Source of the DNA: Alkalinema sp. FACHB-956
GTDB taxonomy: Bacteria > Cyanobacteriota > Cyanobacteriia > Leptolyngbyales > Leptolyngbyaceae
Length of the DNA stretch: 64,000 nucleotides
Assembly (NCBI RefSeq): GCF_014697025.1
Contig: NZ_JACJRC010000012.1
Span: 62,001-126,000 of the forward strand
Direction: 5' to 3'
Part shown: positions 18,497 to 26,770 of the stretch, piece by piece
Layout: every line of letters starts with the position of its first letter
Position numbering within the stretch: position 1 is the stretch's first letter
Translations under genes and position numbers: made by a program
Notes under the pieces: model-generated
Told to the model about the DNA's origin: nothing
What the model saw: the letters and a program-made list of their open reading frames with translations, nothing else
The model's database searches: none

Positions 18497-18901
18497 CTAT
18501 AATTGCTGTCGCAACCACTGCTCTGCTGTCGATCTCGTTGCACAAGCCTGTCCTGGGCAGCCATAGATCGCCGTAATGGTTTTGGGGATAGCCCGTTGCT
18601 TTTGGGCGAATTCCGCTGCGTCTTCGATGAGCAACACCATGCCCACACAATGCTGGGCAATCCGGTCTTTATTCTGTTTGCCCCACTGCACGATCGCGCG
18701 ATGGACTGCTTGATGCACAGTTTCATCTTCGATCGTGGCCTGGGTGGGATCGCTGACCTGGGCCAAGAGCACGCCAAATGGGGTTTTGCGCCCCAGCCAT
18801 TGATCAAACTGGGTTAAATATTGCTCCACATCTGCAAGGCTGATCGCATTGATAAACTGGACAGCCACGATCGGAAACTTAGAATCTTGAATGATAATCA
18901 T
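18497..18901 (-). CDS. Hypothetical protein (STAS/SpoIIAA-like size and pattern)
   Basis: The protein has 134 residues, with AGGAAG 8 bases before the ATG. It begins with a strand-rich part (MIIIQDSKFPIVAVQFINA) and has a central helix (VHQAVHRAIVQWGKQNKDRI) followed by the hydrophobic strand CVGMVLLIEDAAEF. The alternation of strands and helices recalls small SpoIIAA/STAS-like domains, but no diagnostic motif is present. It has three cysteines, two in GCPGQACA. It is placed between the TonB receptor and the permease, so it may be part of the iron island. No function can be assigned. Confidence 0.7.
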   Translation of the reverse strand: MIIIQDSKFPIVAVQFINAISLADVEQYLTQFDQWLGRKTPFGVLLAQVSDPTQATIEDETVHQAVHRAIVQWGKQNKDRIAQHCVGMVLLIEDAAEFAQKQRAIPKTITAIYGCPGQACATRSTAEQWLRQQL

Positions 18902-18936
18902 GGGTTAACTTCCTGATCGATTCAATTGCAGTGAAT

Positions 18937-20232
18937 TTAAACCCGTGATGATTTACTTGCCACAGAGGTATCAACGGGAGTATGACACTGAAAACTATGG
19001 GGAATGAGTAAAAGACACAGCCCTACGATCGCCGAACTTAAAAGAAAGACTCCAATATACCCGATGCCACTGACCAACAGGCCACCGACAACCCGTGCGG
19101 GAATGCTACCTAGGGTAATAAATGATGCTTGAATGGCGTAATCAGTAGCAGCACTGGCAGGATAGCTTTTATCCATCATCACCGTAAAGGCATTGGTCAC
19201 CACCACGCCAAGGGCGAGGGAAGTCAATACGGTAAGGCTCACCAGAATGGGTAACTGAACCCAACCTAATGCAGGGGCAATATAGGACAGAATACTGAAT
19301 GCGGCTAGACTAAAGGCCCAACGTAGCGATCTCTGGCGACCAACCTGGGCAATGATGCCACTGGCAATCAGTGAACCTAAGATGTTGGTTCCTGTAGACA
19401 ATACTTCTAACCATCCAACATTTTCTAAGGAAATATTCAAATCCACTAAAAGAAGATCGAATAGGTAAGCGGAAAGAACATAGCCAAAGTTAAATAGTAG
19501 CAAAATGGTCAGCCACACTTTCATCCTAGGCCGTTGGCAAAAATCCAGAAAGATTTTGAAGTAATCAAGCATTCCCTGGAAAGGTGGCGATCGACGATCG
19601 CGCTTAGACAAAAGGGGGGCTGTGATTGGGGCAACGATTGGGGGTTTGGGGCTTTCCCGATGAAATAAAACCGGCAGGAGTGCAAGCAGCATGAGACTAG
19701 ACAAAATCAGTAAGCTATTCTGCCAGCCTAAATGGTTCAGCAAAATCAGCATACCACCCCCACCAATCATGCTACCCAGCGAAACCCCAATACATTGAAT
19801 CGCATTCCCAAAACCGCGTTCTTGGGGTTCTAGGAGCCCCAGGGCGAGGGCATCGGTGGCAATATCCTGGCTAGCGCAGCCGATCGCAATCACTAACATC
19901 CCAGCTAGCAAGAGAGGCAAGCTGGTCTCAAGATTGATCAAGCTGCATCCAGCCGTCACGATTGCCACTAAACTCTGGAGCATAATGATCCAAAATCGAT
20001 AATGGCCCAACGCTGGAATGCTATAGCGATCGATTAAAGGTGACCAGAGAAACTTGAAGGTAATCGGTAAAATCAGCAGAGAAATCAACCCGATCGCGGT
20101 TAGTGACAAGCCTTCCTGCCGTAACATGACGGGCAATGCTTTCCCTAGGAAAATAAATGGCAATGATTGCGACAGATATAAGCTGCCCAACAACCCATAC
20201 TTCTTGAAACTTGAATATTTTTGGAGAACCAC
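18937..20232 (-). CDS. MFS permease, AmpG/RhtX/FptX-like (probable siderophore importer)
   Basis: The protein has 431 residues and about 12 membrane segments, starting with GTG at 20232. The first helix contains YLSQSLPFIFLGKALPVMLR and the next part LILPITFKFLWSPLIDR, blocks typical of the AmpG family. GCASQDIATDALAL is the highly conserved AmpG/RhtX motif. The same family includes RhtX and FptX, inner-membrane permeases that import ferric-siderophore without an ABC transporter; FptX serves pyochelin. AmpG itself imports muropeptides, but the iron setting and the Fur-like palindrome 107 bases upstream favour siderophore uptake. This interpretation is context-based. Confidence 0.78.
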   Translation of the reverse strand: MVLQKYSSFKKYGLLGSLYLSQSLPFIFLGKALPVMLRQEGLSLTAIGLISLLILPITFKFLWSPLIDRYSIPALGHYRFWIIMLQSLVAIVTAGCSLINLETSLPLLLAGMLVIAIGCASQDIATDALALGLLEPQERGFGNAIQCIGVSLGSMIGGGGMLILLNHLGWQNSLLILSSLMLLALLPVLFHRESPKPPIVAPITAPLLSKRDRRSPPFQGMLDYFKIFLDFCQRPRMKVWLTILLLFNFGYVLSAYLFDLLLVDLNISLENVGWLEVLSTGTNILGSLIASGIIAQVGRQRSLRWAFSLAAFSILSYIAPALGWVQLPILVSLTVLTSLALGVVVTNAFTVMMDKSYPASAATDYAIQASFITLGSIPARVVGGLLVSGIGYIGVFLLSSAIVGLCLLLIPHSFQCHTPVDTSVASKSSRV

Positions 20233-20338
20233 AGAATTGACTCGGGTAACAACGCCATTGAGCTATCTGATTTTGAGAGATGTGATCTTGGAGAACTTGG
20301 AAGTTTCTGTTTAAAGCCTCGTCATTAATGGAGTATTC

Positions 20339-20368
20339 AATGAGAATTTAATCATAAAGATTCTCATT
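20339..20368. promoter_or_regulatory. Fur-box-like palindrome upstream of the permease gene
   Basis: Perfect 9-base arms AATGAGAAT (20339-20347) and ATTCTCATT (20360-20368) flank the 12-base AT spacer TTAATCATAAAG. The element sits between the thioesterase and permease genes, 107 bases upstream of the permease start. TGAGAAT/ATTCTCA arms resemble bacterial Fur half-sites and recur upstream of other genes of the cluster. Confidence 0.55.
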
Positions 20369-20481
20369 TAGAGTAGCGCGATCGCGTGTTGTTTTGAAAG
20401 AGTCAGCCGCAAATTTTGGGTATCCGGGTGGCCAAGTGGCGATGGCATTTAGGGGAAAAGATCGCTAGACCTGTCTATTTA

Positions 20482-21246
20482 TCAGGCTTTCAGGGTTGGG
20501 CTGAGGATCTGGCGAATCAAGGTGAGTAACTGGGATTGGGCGGAATGGAGAAAAAAGTGATCCCCTGGCAAGAGTTCTAAACGAAAGGATTGCTGGGTCT
20601 GAACTCGCCAAGCTTGCAATCCTGCTAGGCTTGTTTCGGGATCGTCCCAACCGCCGAAAACCGTGATGGGACAATCCAAGGGAGGCTCTGGGGTGTAAAC
20701 ACTGGTTTCGACCACCGAAAAATCAGCTCGCAGGGTTGGCAGTAGTAATTGCATTAATTCTGGATGTTCCAAAATTGCCTGGGGCGTGCCATTGAGCCGA
20801 TGCAGTGCTGCGAGGAACTCGGGTTCCGGTAGGTTGTAGCGCAGGGGCATCGTGGCGGCAATCTGGGGAGCCTGTCGCCCAGAAATCAATAGGTGGGCGG
20901 GCGATCGCGCCCCCTGCCGCCGCAACCACCGCGCTAATTCAAATCCAATTAGCCCTCCCATGCTATGCCCAAAGAGGATAAAAGGCCGATCGAAGGTGGG
21001 TAACAAAGCTTCACCAATTGCTTGTACCAAGGGTTGCAGTTGATCGAAAGCAGGTTCCTGTAGGCGCAATCCCCGTCCGGGTAACTCGATCGGGCAGACT
21101 TCGATCGTCGTCGGGAGTTGGTTAACCCACGATCGAAAATTGAGGGCACTTCCCCCCGCATAGGGCAAGCAAAAAAGCCGTAAAGGGGCCTGGGGATTGG
21201 GTAAGGGACAAGTGAACCAAGGATTAGTCGTTGAGATTGTTGTCAT
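20482..21246 (-). CDS. Type II thioesterase (alpha/beta hydrolase) of the siderophore cluster
   Basis: The protein has 254 residues from ATG 21246 (MTTISTTNPWFTCPL); a TTG-started extension to 21309 is less likely. It matches stand-alone NRPS/PKS thioesterases of about 250 residues: LRLFCLPYAGGSALNFRSW at the N-terminus, IELPGRGLRLQEPAF, then the nucleophile elbow LFGHSMGGL (S95). The catalytic Asp is probably in VFGGWDDPET and the His in LLPGDHFFLHS. Such enzymes remove wrong or stalled acyl groups from carrier domains, and sometimes act in product release. The PKS in the window has no built-in thioesterase. The gene is divergent from the aryl-loading genes. Confidence 0.92.
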   Translation of the reverse strand: MTTISTTNPWFTCPLPNPQAPLRLFCLPYAGGSALNFRSWVNQLPTTIEVCPIELPGRGLRLQEPAFDQLQPLVQAIGEALLPTFDRPFILFGHSMGGLIGFELARWLRRQGARSPAHLLISGRQAPQIAATMPLRYNLPEPEFLAALHRLNGTPQAILEHPELMQLLLPTLRADFSVVETSVYTPEPPLDCPITVFGGWDDPETSLAGLQAWRVQTQQSFRLELLPGDHFFLHSAQSQLLTLIRQILSPTLKA

Positions 21247-21618
21247 TAGTGGATGATTTGTTGATTCCGAAATAAACCCGGCAAGAGAAGATTCGAGAAT
21301 TCTTGCCAAAAGTGAAGTTTATGTAATAAGCTCTTTGTAAGTTATCAGAAATTATTCTCAATTAACTAGAAAAAGTTGCCTCAGAAAATTGGGCGAGCTT
21401 AAGACTGACCTAATCAGGCTGATCTAACCAGATTGATCTAATCAGACTGACTTCAGTTGTGCCTTGTTTGACACATATTTTGAAGGCGTAGTCTACCGAC
21501 ATCCCCTAATGCATCAAATCTAAATCACTACAAATCTAAATCTAGCTAGATCTAGATATTGTATTAAGCTTGCATGATTGAACAATCTGGCAAAGCAGCG
21601 TTGATTTTTTAGGAGCTT
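21247..21618. other. Divergent promoter region between thioesterase and aryl-loading genes
   Basis: This AT-rich non-coding region contains a TGAGAAT half-site on the minus strand (ATTCTCA at 21354-21360, with AGAA 4 bases to its left). It also holds a 14-bp tandem repeat (21405-21446) and a run of CTAGATCT-like short palindromes (21541-21558). A shared iron-regulated promoter is plausible; no -10/-35 set is convincing. Confidence 0.4.
21405..21446. repeat. 14-bp tandem repeat, three copies
   Basis: Copies at 21405-21418, 21419-21432 and 21433-21446 follow the pattern CTGAtCTAAtCAGa. Each copy is itself close to an inverted repeat (CTGA...TCAG), so the array could also be a multi-site operator upstream of the aryl carrier gene. 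Confidence 0.7.
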
Positions 21619-21939
21619 TTGGGAGAGAGCAGAACAGTGCTAGAACCAGGATTAGAACCAGTGGTAGAACAAGTTAAAGAAATTTTTGCTGAGTTAGGTA
21701 TTGCGGACGACGTACAGGAAGATACCTTACTTCAAGCCCACCTTGGCTTAGATTCTGTGGAAACGGTGCGGCTGGCGTTGGAATTGAAACGTAGGCTGGG
21801 AATTGAAGTGAAATTGGGCAGTCGGCAGGATGTTACGGTGGGAACCCTGTGCCGAATGGCGACGATCGCGACTTCAAATGTTCAATCAGGTGTTCAATCA
21901 GGTGTTCAATCAGGATCTTCATCAGACACAGGATCTTAA
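21619..21939 (+). CDS. Stand-alone aryl/acyl carrier protein
   Basis: The protein has 106 residues if read from TTG 21619 (AGGAG 3 bases before); an alternative start is GTG 21637, preceded by GGGAG, giving 100 residues. Helix 1 (EPVVEQVKEIFAELGI) leads to HLGLDSVETVRLALELKRR, where the Ser of LDSVE is the phosphopantetheine attachment site. The C-terminal tail repeats VQSG three times, produced by a 12-bp tandem repeat (21887-21919), and is probably disordered. It is followed at 76 bases by the AMP ligase. It most likely carries salicylate as a thioester and presents it to the Cy domain of the NRPS at 7715-11338. Confidence 0.87.
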   Translation: MGESRTVLEPGLEPVVEQVKEIFAELGIADDVQEDTLLQAHLGLDSVETVRLALELKRRLGIEVKLGSRQDVTVGTLCRMATIATSNVQSGVQSGVQSGSSSDTGS

Positions 21940-22015
21940 TCAGAGGTGCTACAGAAGTGCCATCAACAACCAGCCAACCATCGTACAGGATTAGTGAACT
22001 TTACCAGGAAAGGGA

Positions 22016-23572
22016 ATGGAGAGTCCTTCAGCCAGCTTACCCAAGACATTCAATGTAGCAGCGCATTTTCTTGAACTGAATTTAGCGAAAAATCGAGCTG
22101 ATAAGGTGGCGTTTTACGCTCGGGATGCTGCCTATACCTATGGACAGGTACACCAAGCAGCGCGTCGATCGGCGAGGCTGTTGAGTAACCTAGGATTGGA
22201 ACGAGAGCAACGGCTTGCAATTTTGTTACCGGATACGCCAGAATTTGTCTTTGCATTTTGGGGAGCAATTTGGGCGGGGATTATTCCCATTCCCATGAAT
22301 ACTGCCTGTAGCGTTGCTGAGATTCAATATATCCTGCAAAATTCCCGTGCTAAAGTCTTGCTGACCACGCAGGCTTGGCAAACGACACTGTCTCCCCTGC
22401 AATCCCCTAGCCTCCAGCATGTGCTGACCGTCGATGGGGTGCAATCCTTTATGACGCAACTGGAGCAACAGGATAACTCCCTGGCGTGGGTAGAAACCGA
22501 TCGGGAAGAACCGGCCTTTTGGCTATACACCTCTGGCAGCACCGGACATCCCAAAGGGGTGGTGCATCTGCATCAGAGTATGGTGATTTGTGCCGACGCC
22601 TATGGCAAAGCGGTATTGAACTTACGGGAGGACGATATTGTCTATTCCGTTGCGAAAATGCCCTTTGCCTATGGTTTGGGCAATACACTCTATATGACCA
22701 TGGCTGTGGGAGCATCCTCTGTTCTGTCTGATGCAGTTAATGCTTTTGATGTGATTGCGGATATTCACACCTATCGCCCAACGGTGTTCTTTGGGATTCC
22801 GGGGGTGTACGCGGGAATATTGGCCCTGCATGACTTGGAACCCCTTGACCCAGCCTCGCTACGGCTGTGTGTGTCCGCTGCCGAACAACTTCCCAAAACC
22901 CTCTGGTCGCAATGGCGCGATCGCTATGGGCTGGAAATTTGTGAAGGTATTGGTACCACAGAATTGCTGCATATTTTTCTATCTAATCGGCCTGGGGAAT
23001 GTCGTCCTGGCAGTTCAGGGCGTCCGATTCCGGGGTATGACGTGCAGGTTGTCGATGCCCAGGGATTGCCCACTGCACCTGGGGAGATCGGAGCTTTGCA
23101 AGTAACGGGCGAGAGTTTGATGTTGGGCTACTGGAATCGGCTGCAAGCGACCCGTGAGGCATTGTACGGCTTCACCATGCGGACGGGGGATCAATATCTC
23201 AGGGACGCAGATGGCTATTTCTGGTTTATGGGGCGCAATAATGACTTTTTCAAGGTCAATGGGATGTGGGTATCGCCCTTTGAAATTGAAGATGTGTTGC
23301 TCCAGCATGAAGGCGTTTTAGATGCGGCGATCGTGCCGGAATTTGCCACCGATGAAACGCTAACTCAGATTACAGCCTATGTCAGCCTCAAAGTAGGGTT
23401 TCAAGCGTCGCCTCGCCTGGAAAAAAATCTTTGCCAATGGGTCAAGACCCACCTGCCCCATTTCAAAGCACCCCGCAGGATTCATTTTCTCGATCAGCTT
23501 CCCCGCACATCTACCGGCAAAGTGAATCGCAAGGTATTAAGTCGGAAAGCTTTAAGTCAGCACCCAACCTGA
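22016..23572 (+). CDS. Aryl-acid AMP ligase (probable salicylate activation)
   Basis: The protein has 518 residues, with a strong AGGAAAGGGA directly before the ATG. It is an ANL-superfamily enzyme with ATP-binding LYTSGSTGHPKGVVHLH, the A5-type motif GIGTTELLHIF, YLRDADGYFWFMGRNNDFF and a C-terminal catalytic lysine in RTSTGKVNRK. Its KMPFAYGLGNTLY and SAAEQLPKTLW blocks are those of the benzoate-CoA-ligase group rather than of amino-acid A domains or EntE/DhbE. The gene lies between a free carrier protein and salicylate synthase, so it should adenylate salicylate and load it onto the carrier. A CoA-ligase activity is possible as an alternative. Confidence 0.88.
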   Translation: MESPSASLPKTFNVAAHFLELNLAKNRADKVAFYARDAAYTYGQVHQAARRSARLLSNLGLEREQRLAILLPDTPEFVFAFWGAIWAGIIPIPMNTACSVAEIQYILQNSRAKVLLTTQAWQTTLSPLQSPSLQHVLTVDGVQSFMTQLEQQDNSLAWVETDREEPAFWLYTSGSTGHPKGVVHLHQSMVICADAYGKAVLNLREDDIVYSVAKMPFAYGLGNTLYMTMAVGASSVLSDAVNAFDVIADIHTYRPTVFFGIPGVYAGILALHDLEPLDPASLRLCVSAAEQLPKTLWSQWRDRYGLEICEGIGTTELLHIFLSNRPGECRPGSSGRPIPGYDVQVVDAQGLPTAPGEIGALQVTGESLMLGYWNRLQATREALYGFTMRTGDQYLRDADGYFWFMGRNNDFFKVNGMWVSPFEIEDVLLQHEGVLDAAIVPEFATDETLTQITAYVSLKVGFQASPRLEKNLCQWVKTHLPHFKAPRRIHFLDQLPRTSTGKVNRKVLSRKALSQHPT

Positions 23573-23634
23573 TCCCAGACGCAATTCTTTTCCCTAAAAA
23601 ACGTATTTAGTTTGATTTATTGAGGGGTTTTGTT

Positions 23635-24960
23635 ATGTTTCAAGTTGCTAGTCCTACGATCGTCTACCACGAATTGTTTGTTCCGGTTCAAAAAAATGCT
23701 CAATCGCTCCTCCAAAACCTCTTAGATATTGGCCTCTTTTCTGATTACGTTCTCTATCACAGCGATCGCGAAGTTCGGATTGCGGGAAATGCTCTCTGCA
23801 GCATTACAGTAGGTACTGATACTGTGATGGTTAATCTGATGGGAGAGCGACAAACTCAGTCGATTTCTACCGATCCATTCAAACAGGTGGAGGCGATTCT
23901 AGCAATGTTGCCTGTGGAAGATTGGACAGCCTATGGCTATGTGGGTTTTGACATGGCTCGGTTTTACTCTTCCTACCAGAAAGCGATTCAGCAGCCGTTG
24001 CTCCATCTGCTGATCCCAGAAACGGAATTGCATTTAACGCCTAAGGGGGTGCATATCCGCAGTGTGAAGTCTCTGACTAAAATTCTGGAAGCGCTGTCGA
24101 TCGAGGTTCCCCTACGGCAATATACAGCCACGCCCCCAACGGTAGATTTTAGCGATCGGGCACAATACCAAACCCAAGTGAGCCAACTGATTGAAGCCAT
24201 CCAAGCGGGGCATTTACACAAGGCTATTTTGTCGCGATCGGTGACGGTTGCCGGAGAAATGGATGTCTTGGGAACCTATTGCTTAGGGTATGAGAGCAAT
24301 AATTCTGCCCGTTCCTACTGCTTCCGATTGGACGATGTGAGTGCTGTCGGGTTTAGTCCAGAAATTCTGATGACGGTCGATCGCAATAACGTTGTCATTA
24401 CCAATCCCTTAGCGGGAACCCGTCCCCGTGCAACGGATTTGGCGGAAGATGAGCAGCTCTACCAAGAACTGTTCACCGATGCGAAGGAAGTGAAAGAACA
24501 TGCATTGTCCATTTGGTTAGCCCAGGACGAAATTTCGCAGTTTTGTGATCTGGATACGGTGCGAGTGTTTGATTTTATGCAAGTCAAGCAATATCGCTGT
24601 GTGCAGCATTTGTCTTCGCGGGTGGGCGGACAATTACGCGATGACAAAACCCTCTGGGATGCGTTGAAAGTCCTGTTCCCTGGAATTACGGTGTCTGGCA
24701 TTGATAAACAAAGTGCCCTGGAATGGATCGATCGCCTGGAAACGGAGCCACGCGGGATTTATGCAGGGGGCATTGGTTGGGTGAATAGCCAAGGTCTGGC
24801 TGATTTTGCGATCGCGATTCGATCGGTATACCAGTACGGCGATCTAATTCACTTCAACGCGGGGGCGGGCATTGTTGCGGAGTCTGTTCCGCACAATGAG
24901 TATGTTGAATCGGTGAACAAGATGAATACCATGCTCACTAATTTGGTTTTGAAAGCTTAA
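23635..24960 (+). CDS. Salicylate synthase (MbtI/Irp9-type chorismate-utilising enzyme)
   Basis: The protein has 441 residues from ATG 23635, with GAGGGG 7 bases upstream; a TTG 15 bases earlier is unlikely. The MST-family chorismate-binding fold is clear. LHKAILSR places K196 as the general base. AVGFSPEILM, NPLAGTRPRAT and a metal-binding EVKEHALSIW stretch follow, then VQHLSSRVGGQL, GITVSGIDKQSA and HFNAGAGIVAES. Length and block order match MbtI, Irp9 and YbtS, which convert chorismate to salicylate in one protein, rather than isochorismate synthases that need a separate lyase; no such lyase is present here. The product feeds the adjacent AMP ligase. The enzyme fixes the siderophore class as phenolate. 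Confidence 0.92.
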   Translation: MFQVASPTIVYHELFVPVQKNAQSLLQNLLDIGLFSDYVLYHSDREVRIAGNALCSITVGTDTVMVNLMGERQTQSISTDPFKQVEAILAMLPVEDWTAYGYVGFDMARFYSSYQKAIQQPLLHLLIPETELHLTPKGVHIRSVKSLTKILEALSIEVPLRQYTATPPTVDFSDRAQYQTQVSQLIEAIQAGHLHKAILSRSVTVAGEMDVLGTYCLGYESNNSARSYCFRLDDVSAVGFSPEILMTVDRNNVVITNPLAGTRPRATDLAEDEQLYQELFTDAKEVKEHALSIWLAQDEISQFCDLDTVRVFDFMQVKQYRCVQHLSSRVGGQLRDDKTLWDALKVLFPGITVSGIDKQSALEWIDRLETEPRGIYAGGIGWVNSQGLADFAIAIRSVYQYGDLIHFNAGAGIVAESVPHNEYVESVNKMNTMLTNLVLKA

Positions 24961-25000
24961 GGCGCAAATTCAGTGTTGATTGCAGCGGATTAGGCTGGGT

Positions 25001-25888
25001 TTAGTGAGCAGGAGGCTGGGTTTGGAGCCAGGTTTCTAGGTCGTTGGCTTGGGCGAAGTCGAGAAGGGCTTCGCTGAGGTCTTCAATGGTGGCTAAGGGA
25101 AGGTCTGCAATGCGCGATCGGGTGGATTCGTCGAGTTCACCAAAGCGTCGGGTCAGTTGCCGCAGGACGAGGGCAATGCCTTCGGCTCGGCGGCCTTCCT
25201 CAAGCCCTTGTTGTAGCCCTTGTTGTAGCCCTTGTTGGCGGCCTTCCTGTAGCCCTTCTTGCAGGATTTCTTGATAAATGACGGATTCACGCATAAGGCT
25301 CTCCCGAAAGATTTGTTGAATGAGGGGTTGACGGAATTTTAGTCCTGCGAGGATTTGGGTGTAGCTGGAGACTTCTTGTCGTTGTTGAGTTGATTCTATC
25401 CTATTGATTTGCTGGGCGATGCTGGTAAGGAGTTGTTCTGGATTCGTGGTAGCGGCGAGGGGCGCGAGGGGGAGGAGGGCGATGTCGTTGAGGAGTGGGG
25501 TGGGATCTTGTTCCCATAGGCAGACGACTTGGTATTGGTGGCGGGTGTTTTCGAGTTCGAAGGTGTCGGCGATCGGGGTGCCGGGTGGGGGTGGGAGGAG
25601 GCAAACGAGGATTTGGGTGATGGGGAGGCGATAGAGGCGATGGAGTCTGACCCAGTAGTCCAACATGCGGAGGGGCAGGGGTGGGTCGGAGTCGAGTTTG
25701 ACTTGGAATTCGAGGTGGAGAATGCGGTCTTGGGTTTGCAGGAAGGTGATGGAGTCTGCGCGGATGGGTTCGATGCTGAGTTCAGTTTTGAGGACTTTGA
25801 GGGGAGTGACGGGTTGGCCAAGAAGCCAGGTGGCGAAGCGATCGGGGTATTTTTCGGAGAGGAGTTTGCAGAGGTTGTCGAAGGCCAT
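25001..25888 (-). CDS. Rpn-family PD-(D/E)XK nuclease-like protein with DUF4351-type C-terminus
   Basis: The protein has 295 residues. The N-terminal half (MAFDNLCKLLSEKYPDRFATW) with RADSITFLQ and ILHLEFQVKLD gives the D...ExQ variant of the PD-(D/E)XK active site seen in cyanobacterial Rpn/YhgA-like proteins. The middle is helical with GLQEGRQQGLQQGLQQGLEEG, a repeat-encoded Gly/Gln spacer. The C-terminus (ALVLRQLTRRFGELDESTRS...LPLATIEDLSEALLDF) is a DUF4351-like module. These genes occur in many copies in cyanobacterial genomes and have been linked to recombination-promoting nucleases or to former transposases. It is convergent with salicylate synthase at 40 bases and marks the edge of the siderophore island. 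Confidence 0.85.
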   Translation of the reverse strand: MAFDNLCKLLSEKYPDRFATWLLGQPVTPLKVLKTELSIEPIRADSITFLQTQDRILHLEFQVKLDSDPPLPLRMLDYWVRLHRLYRLPITQILVCLLPPPPGTPIADTFELENTRHQYQVVCLWEQDPTPLLNDIALLPLAPLAATTNPEQLLTSIAQQINRIESTQQRQEVSSYTQILAGLKFRQPLIQQIFRESLMRESVIYQEILQEGLQEGRQQGLQQGLQQGLEEGRRAEGIALVLRQLTRRFGELDESTRSRIADLPLATIEDLSEALLDFAQANDLETWLQTQPPAH

Positions 25889-25966
25889 GGCGGGCAGGAG
25901 GAACTGAATAGAGCTATTGTACTATGTCAGTTCAAGCCGGGTATTTTTCTTAGAATGCGGACAGCT

Positions 25967-26005
25967 GTTGTACAAGATTGTAGTACAAGATTGTAGTACA
26001 AGATT
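25967..26005. repeat. 13-bp tandem repeat, three copies
   Basis: GTTGTACAAGATT (25967-25979) is followed by two identical GTAGTACAAGATT units (25980-25992, 25993-26005). The array lies in the divergent promoter gap between the Rpn-like gene and the VWA gene. It contains three GTACAA cores, which could be binding sites. Confidence 0.85.
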
Positions 26006-26067
26006 TTTGCATAACTTCGCTTTGAGTGTCTATAACAGTGTCTATACTCCTCACCATAGGTCCGCCG

Positions 26068-26715
26068 ATGAAACCCCACTACACCGATATCAACATCGTT
26101 CTCGATCGCTCCGGTTCCATGCAAAGTATCAAAGCGGACACGATCGGGGGCTTTAATGCTTTTCTGGAGCAGCAAAAACAAGTTCCGGGGCAAGCCACCA
26201 TTACCCTGGCGCAGTTTGATGATGTGTATGAAGTGGTCTATCGGGCGATTCCGCTGTACCAAGCCCCTGAACTGAACGATCAAACCTTTGTTCCCCGGAG
26301 CTCGACTGCGCTGCTAGACGCGATCGGGCGCACGATCAACGAAACGGGTAGCCGCTTGGCAGCCATGGCAGAGTCAGATCGGCCTAGCCATGTGATTTTC
26401 GTGATCCTGACCGATGGCGAAGAAAACGCCAGCCAGCAATTTTCTGCGCTGCAAATCAACCAAATGATTCGGCACCAAAGTGATGTTTACAACTGGGAAT
26501 TTGTTTTCCTCGGGGCTAACCAAGACGCCATTACCACGGCTAGTAATTTGGGAATGAAAGCAGATCAAGCCATCACCTATGCTGCGAGTCCCGCCGGAAC
26601 CCAAGCTGCATTTAAGGCGATGTCCCGCAATATGGCGCGGTTTCGGGAGGGGGATTTCGAAGCGTTGGCCTTCAGTGATGCCGATCGCGAAGAACAGCAG
26701 GACGCGGGCTTGTGA
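26068..26715 (+). CDS. von Willebrand factor A domain protein
   Basis: The protein has 215 residues from ATG 26068 (MKPHYTDINIVLDRSGSM); the open frame extends to 26026 without a good start. The whole protein is one VWA fold. The MIDAS motif DRSGSM comes near residue 13, a conserved Thr block near SSTALLDAIG and the Asp of VIFVILTDGEENAS complete the metal site. Single-domain VWA proteins of this size are common in bacteria and generally bind partners in a Mg-dependent way. No partner such as a MoxR ATPase is adjacent, so its role is open. Confidence 0.9.
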   Translation: MKPHYTDINIVLDRSGSMQSIKADTIGGFNAFLEQQKQVPGQATITLAQFDDVYEVVYRAIPLYQAPELNDQTFVPRSSTALLDAIGRTINETGSRLAAMAESDRPSHVIFVILTDGEENASQQFSALQINQMIRHQSDVYNWEFVFLGANQDAITTASNLGMKADQAITYAASPAGTQAAFKAMSRNMARFREGDFEALAFSDADREEQQDAGL

Positions 26716-26770
26716 GTAAGTTCGGCTGATCTACGATCGAACCTTGTAAGCTGAGGAAAGTATTAATTCC

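Noticed and set aside
25001..25888. Transposase annotation for the Rpn-like gene
   Set aside because: The PD-(D/E)XK-like core and DUF4351-like tail fit the Rpn nuclease group; there are no terminal inverted repeats around the gene.
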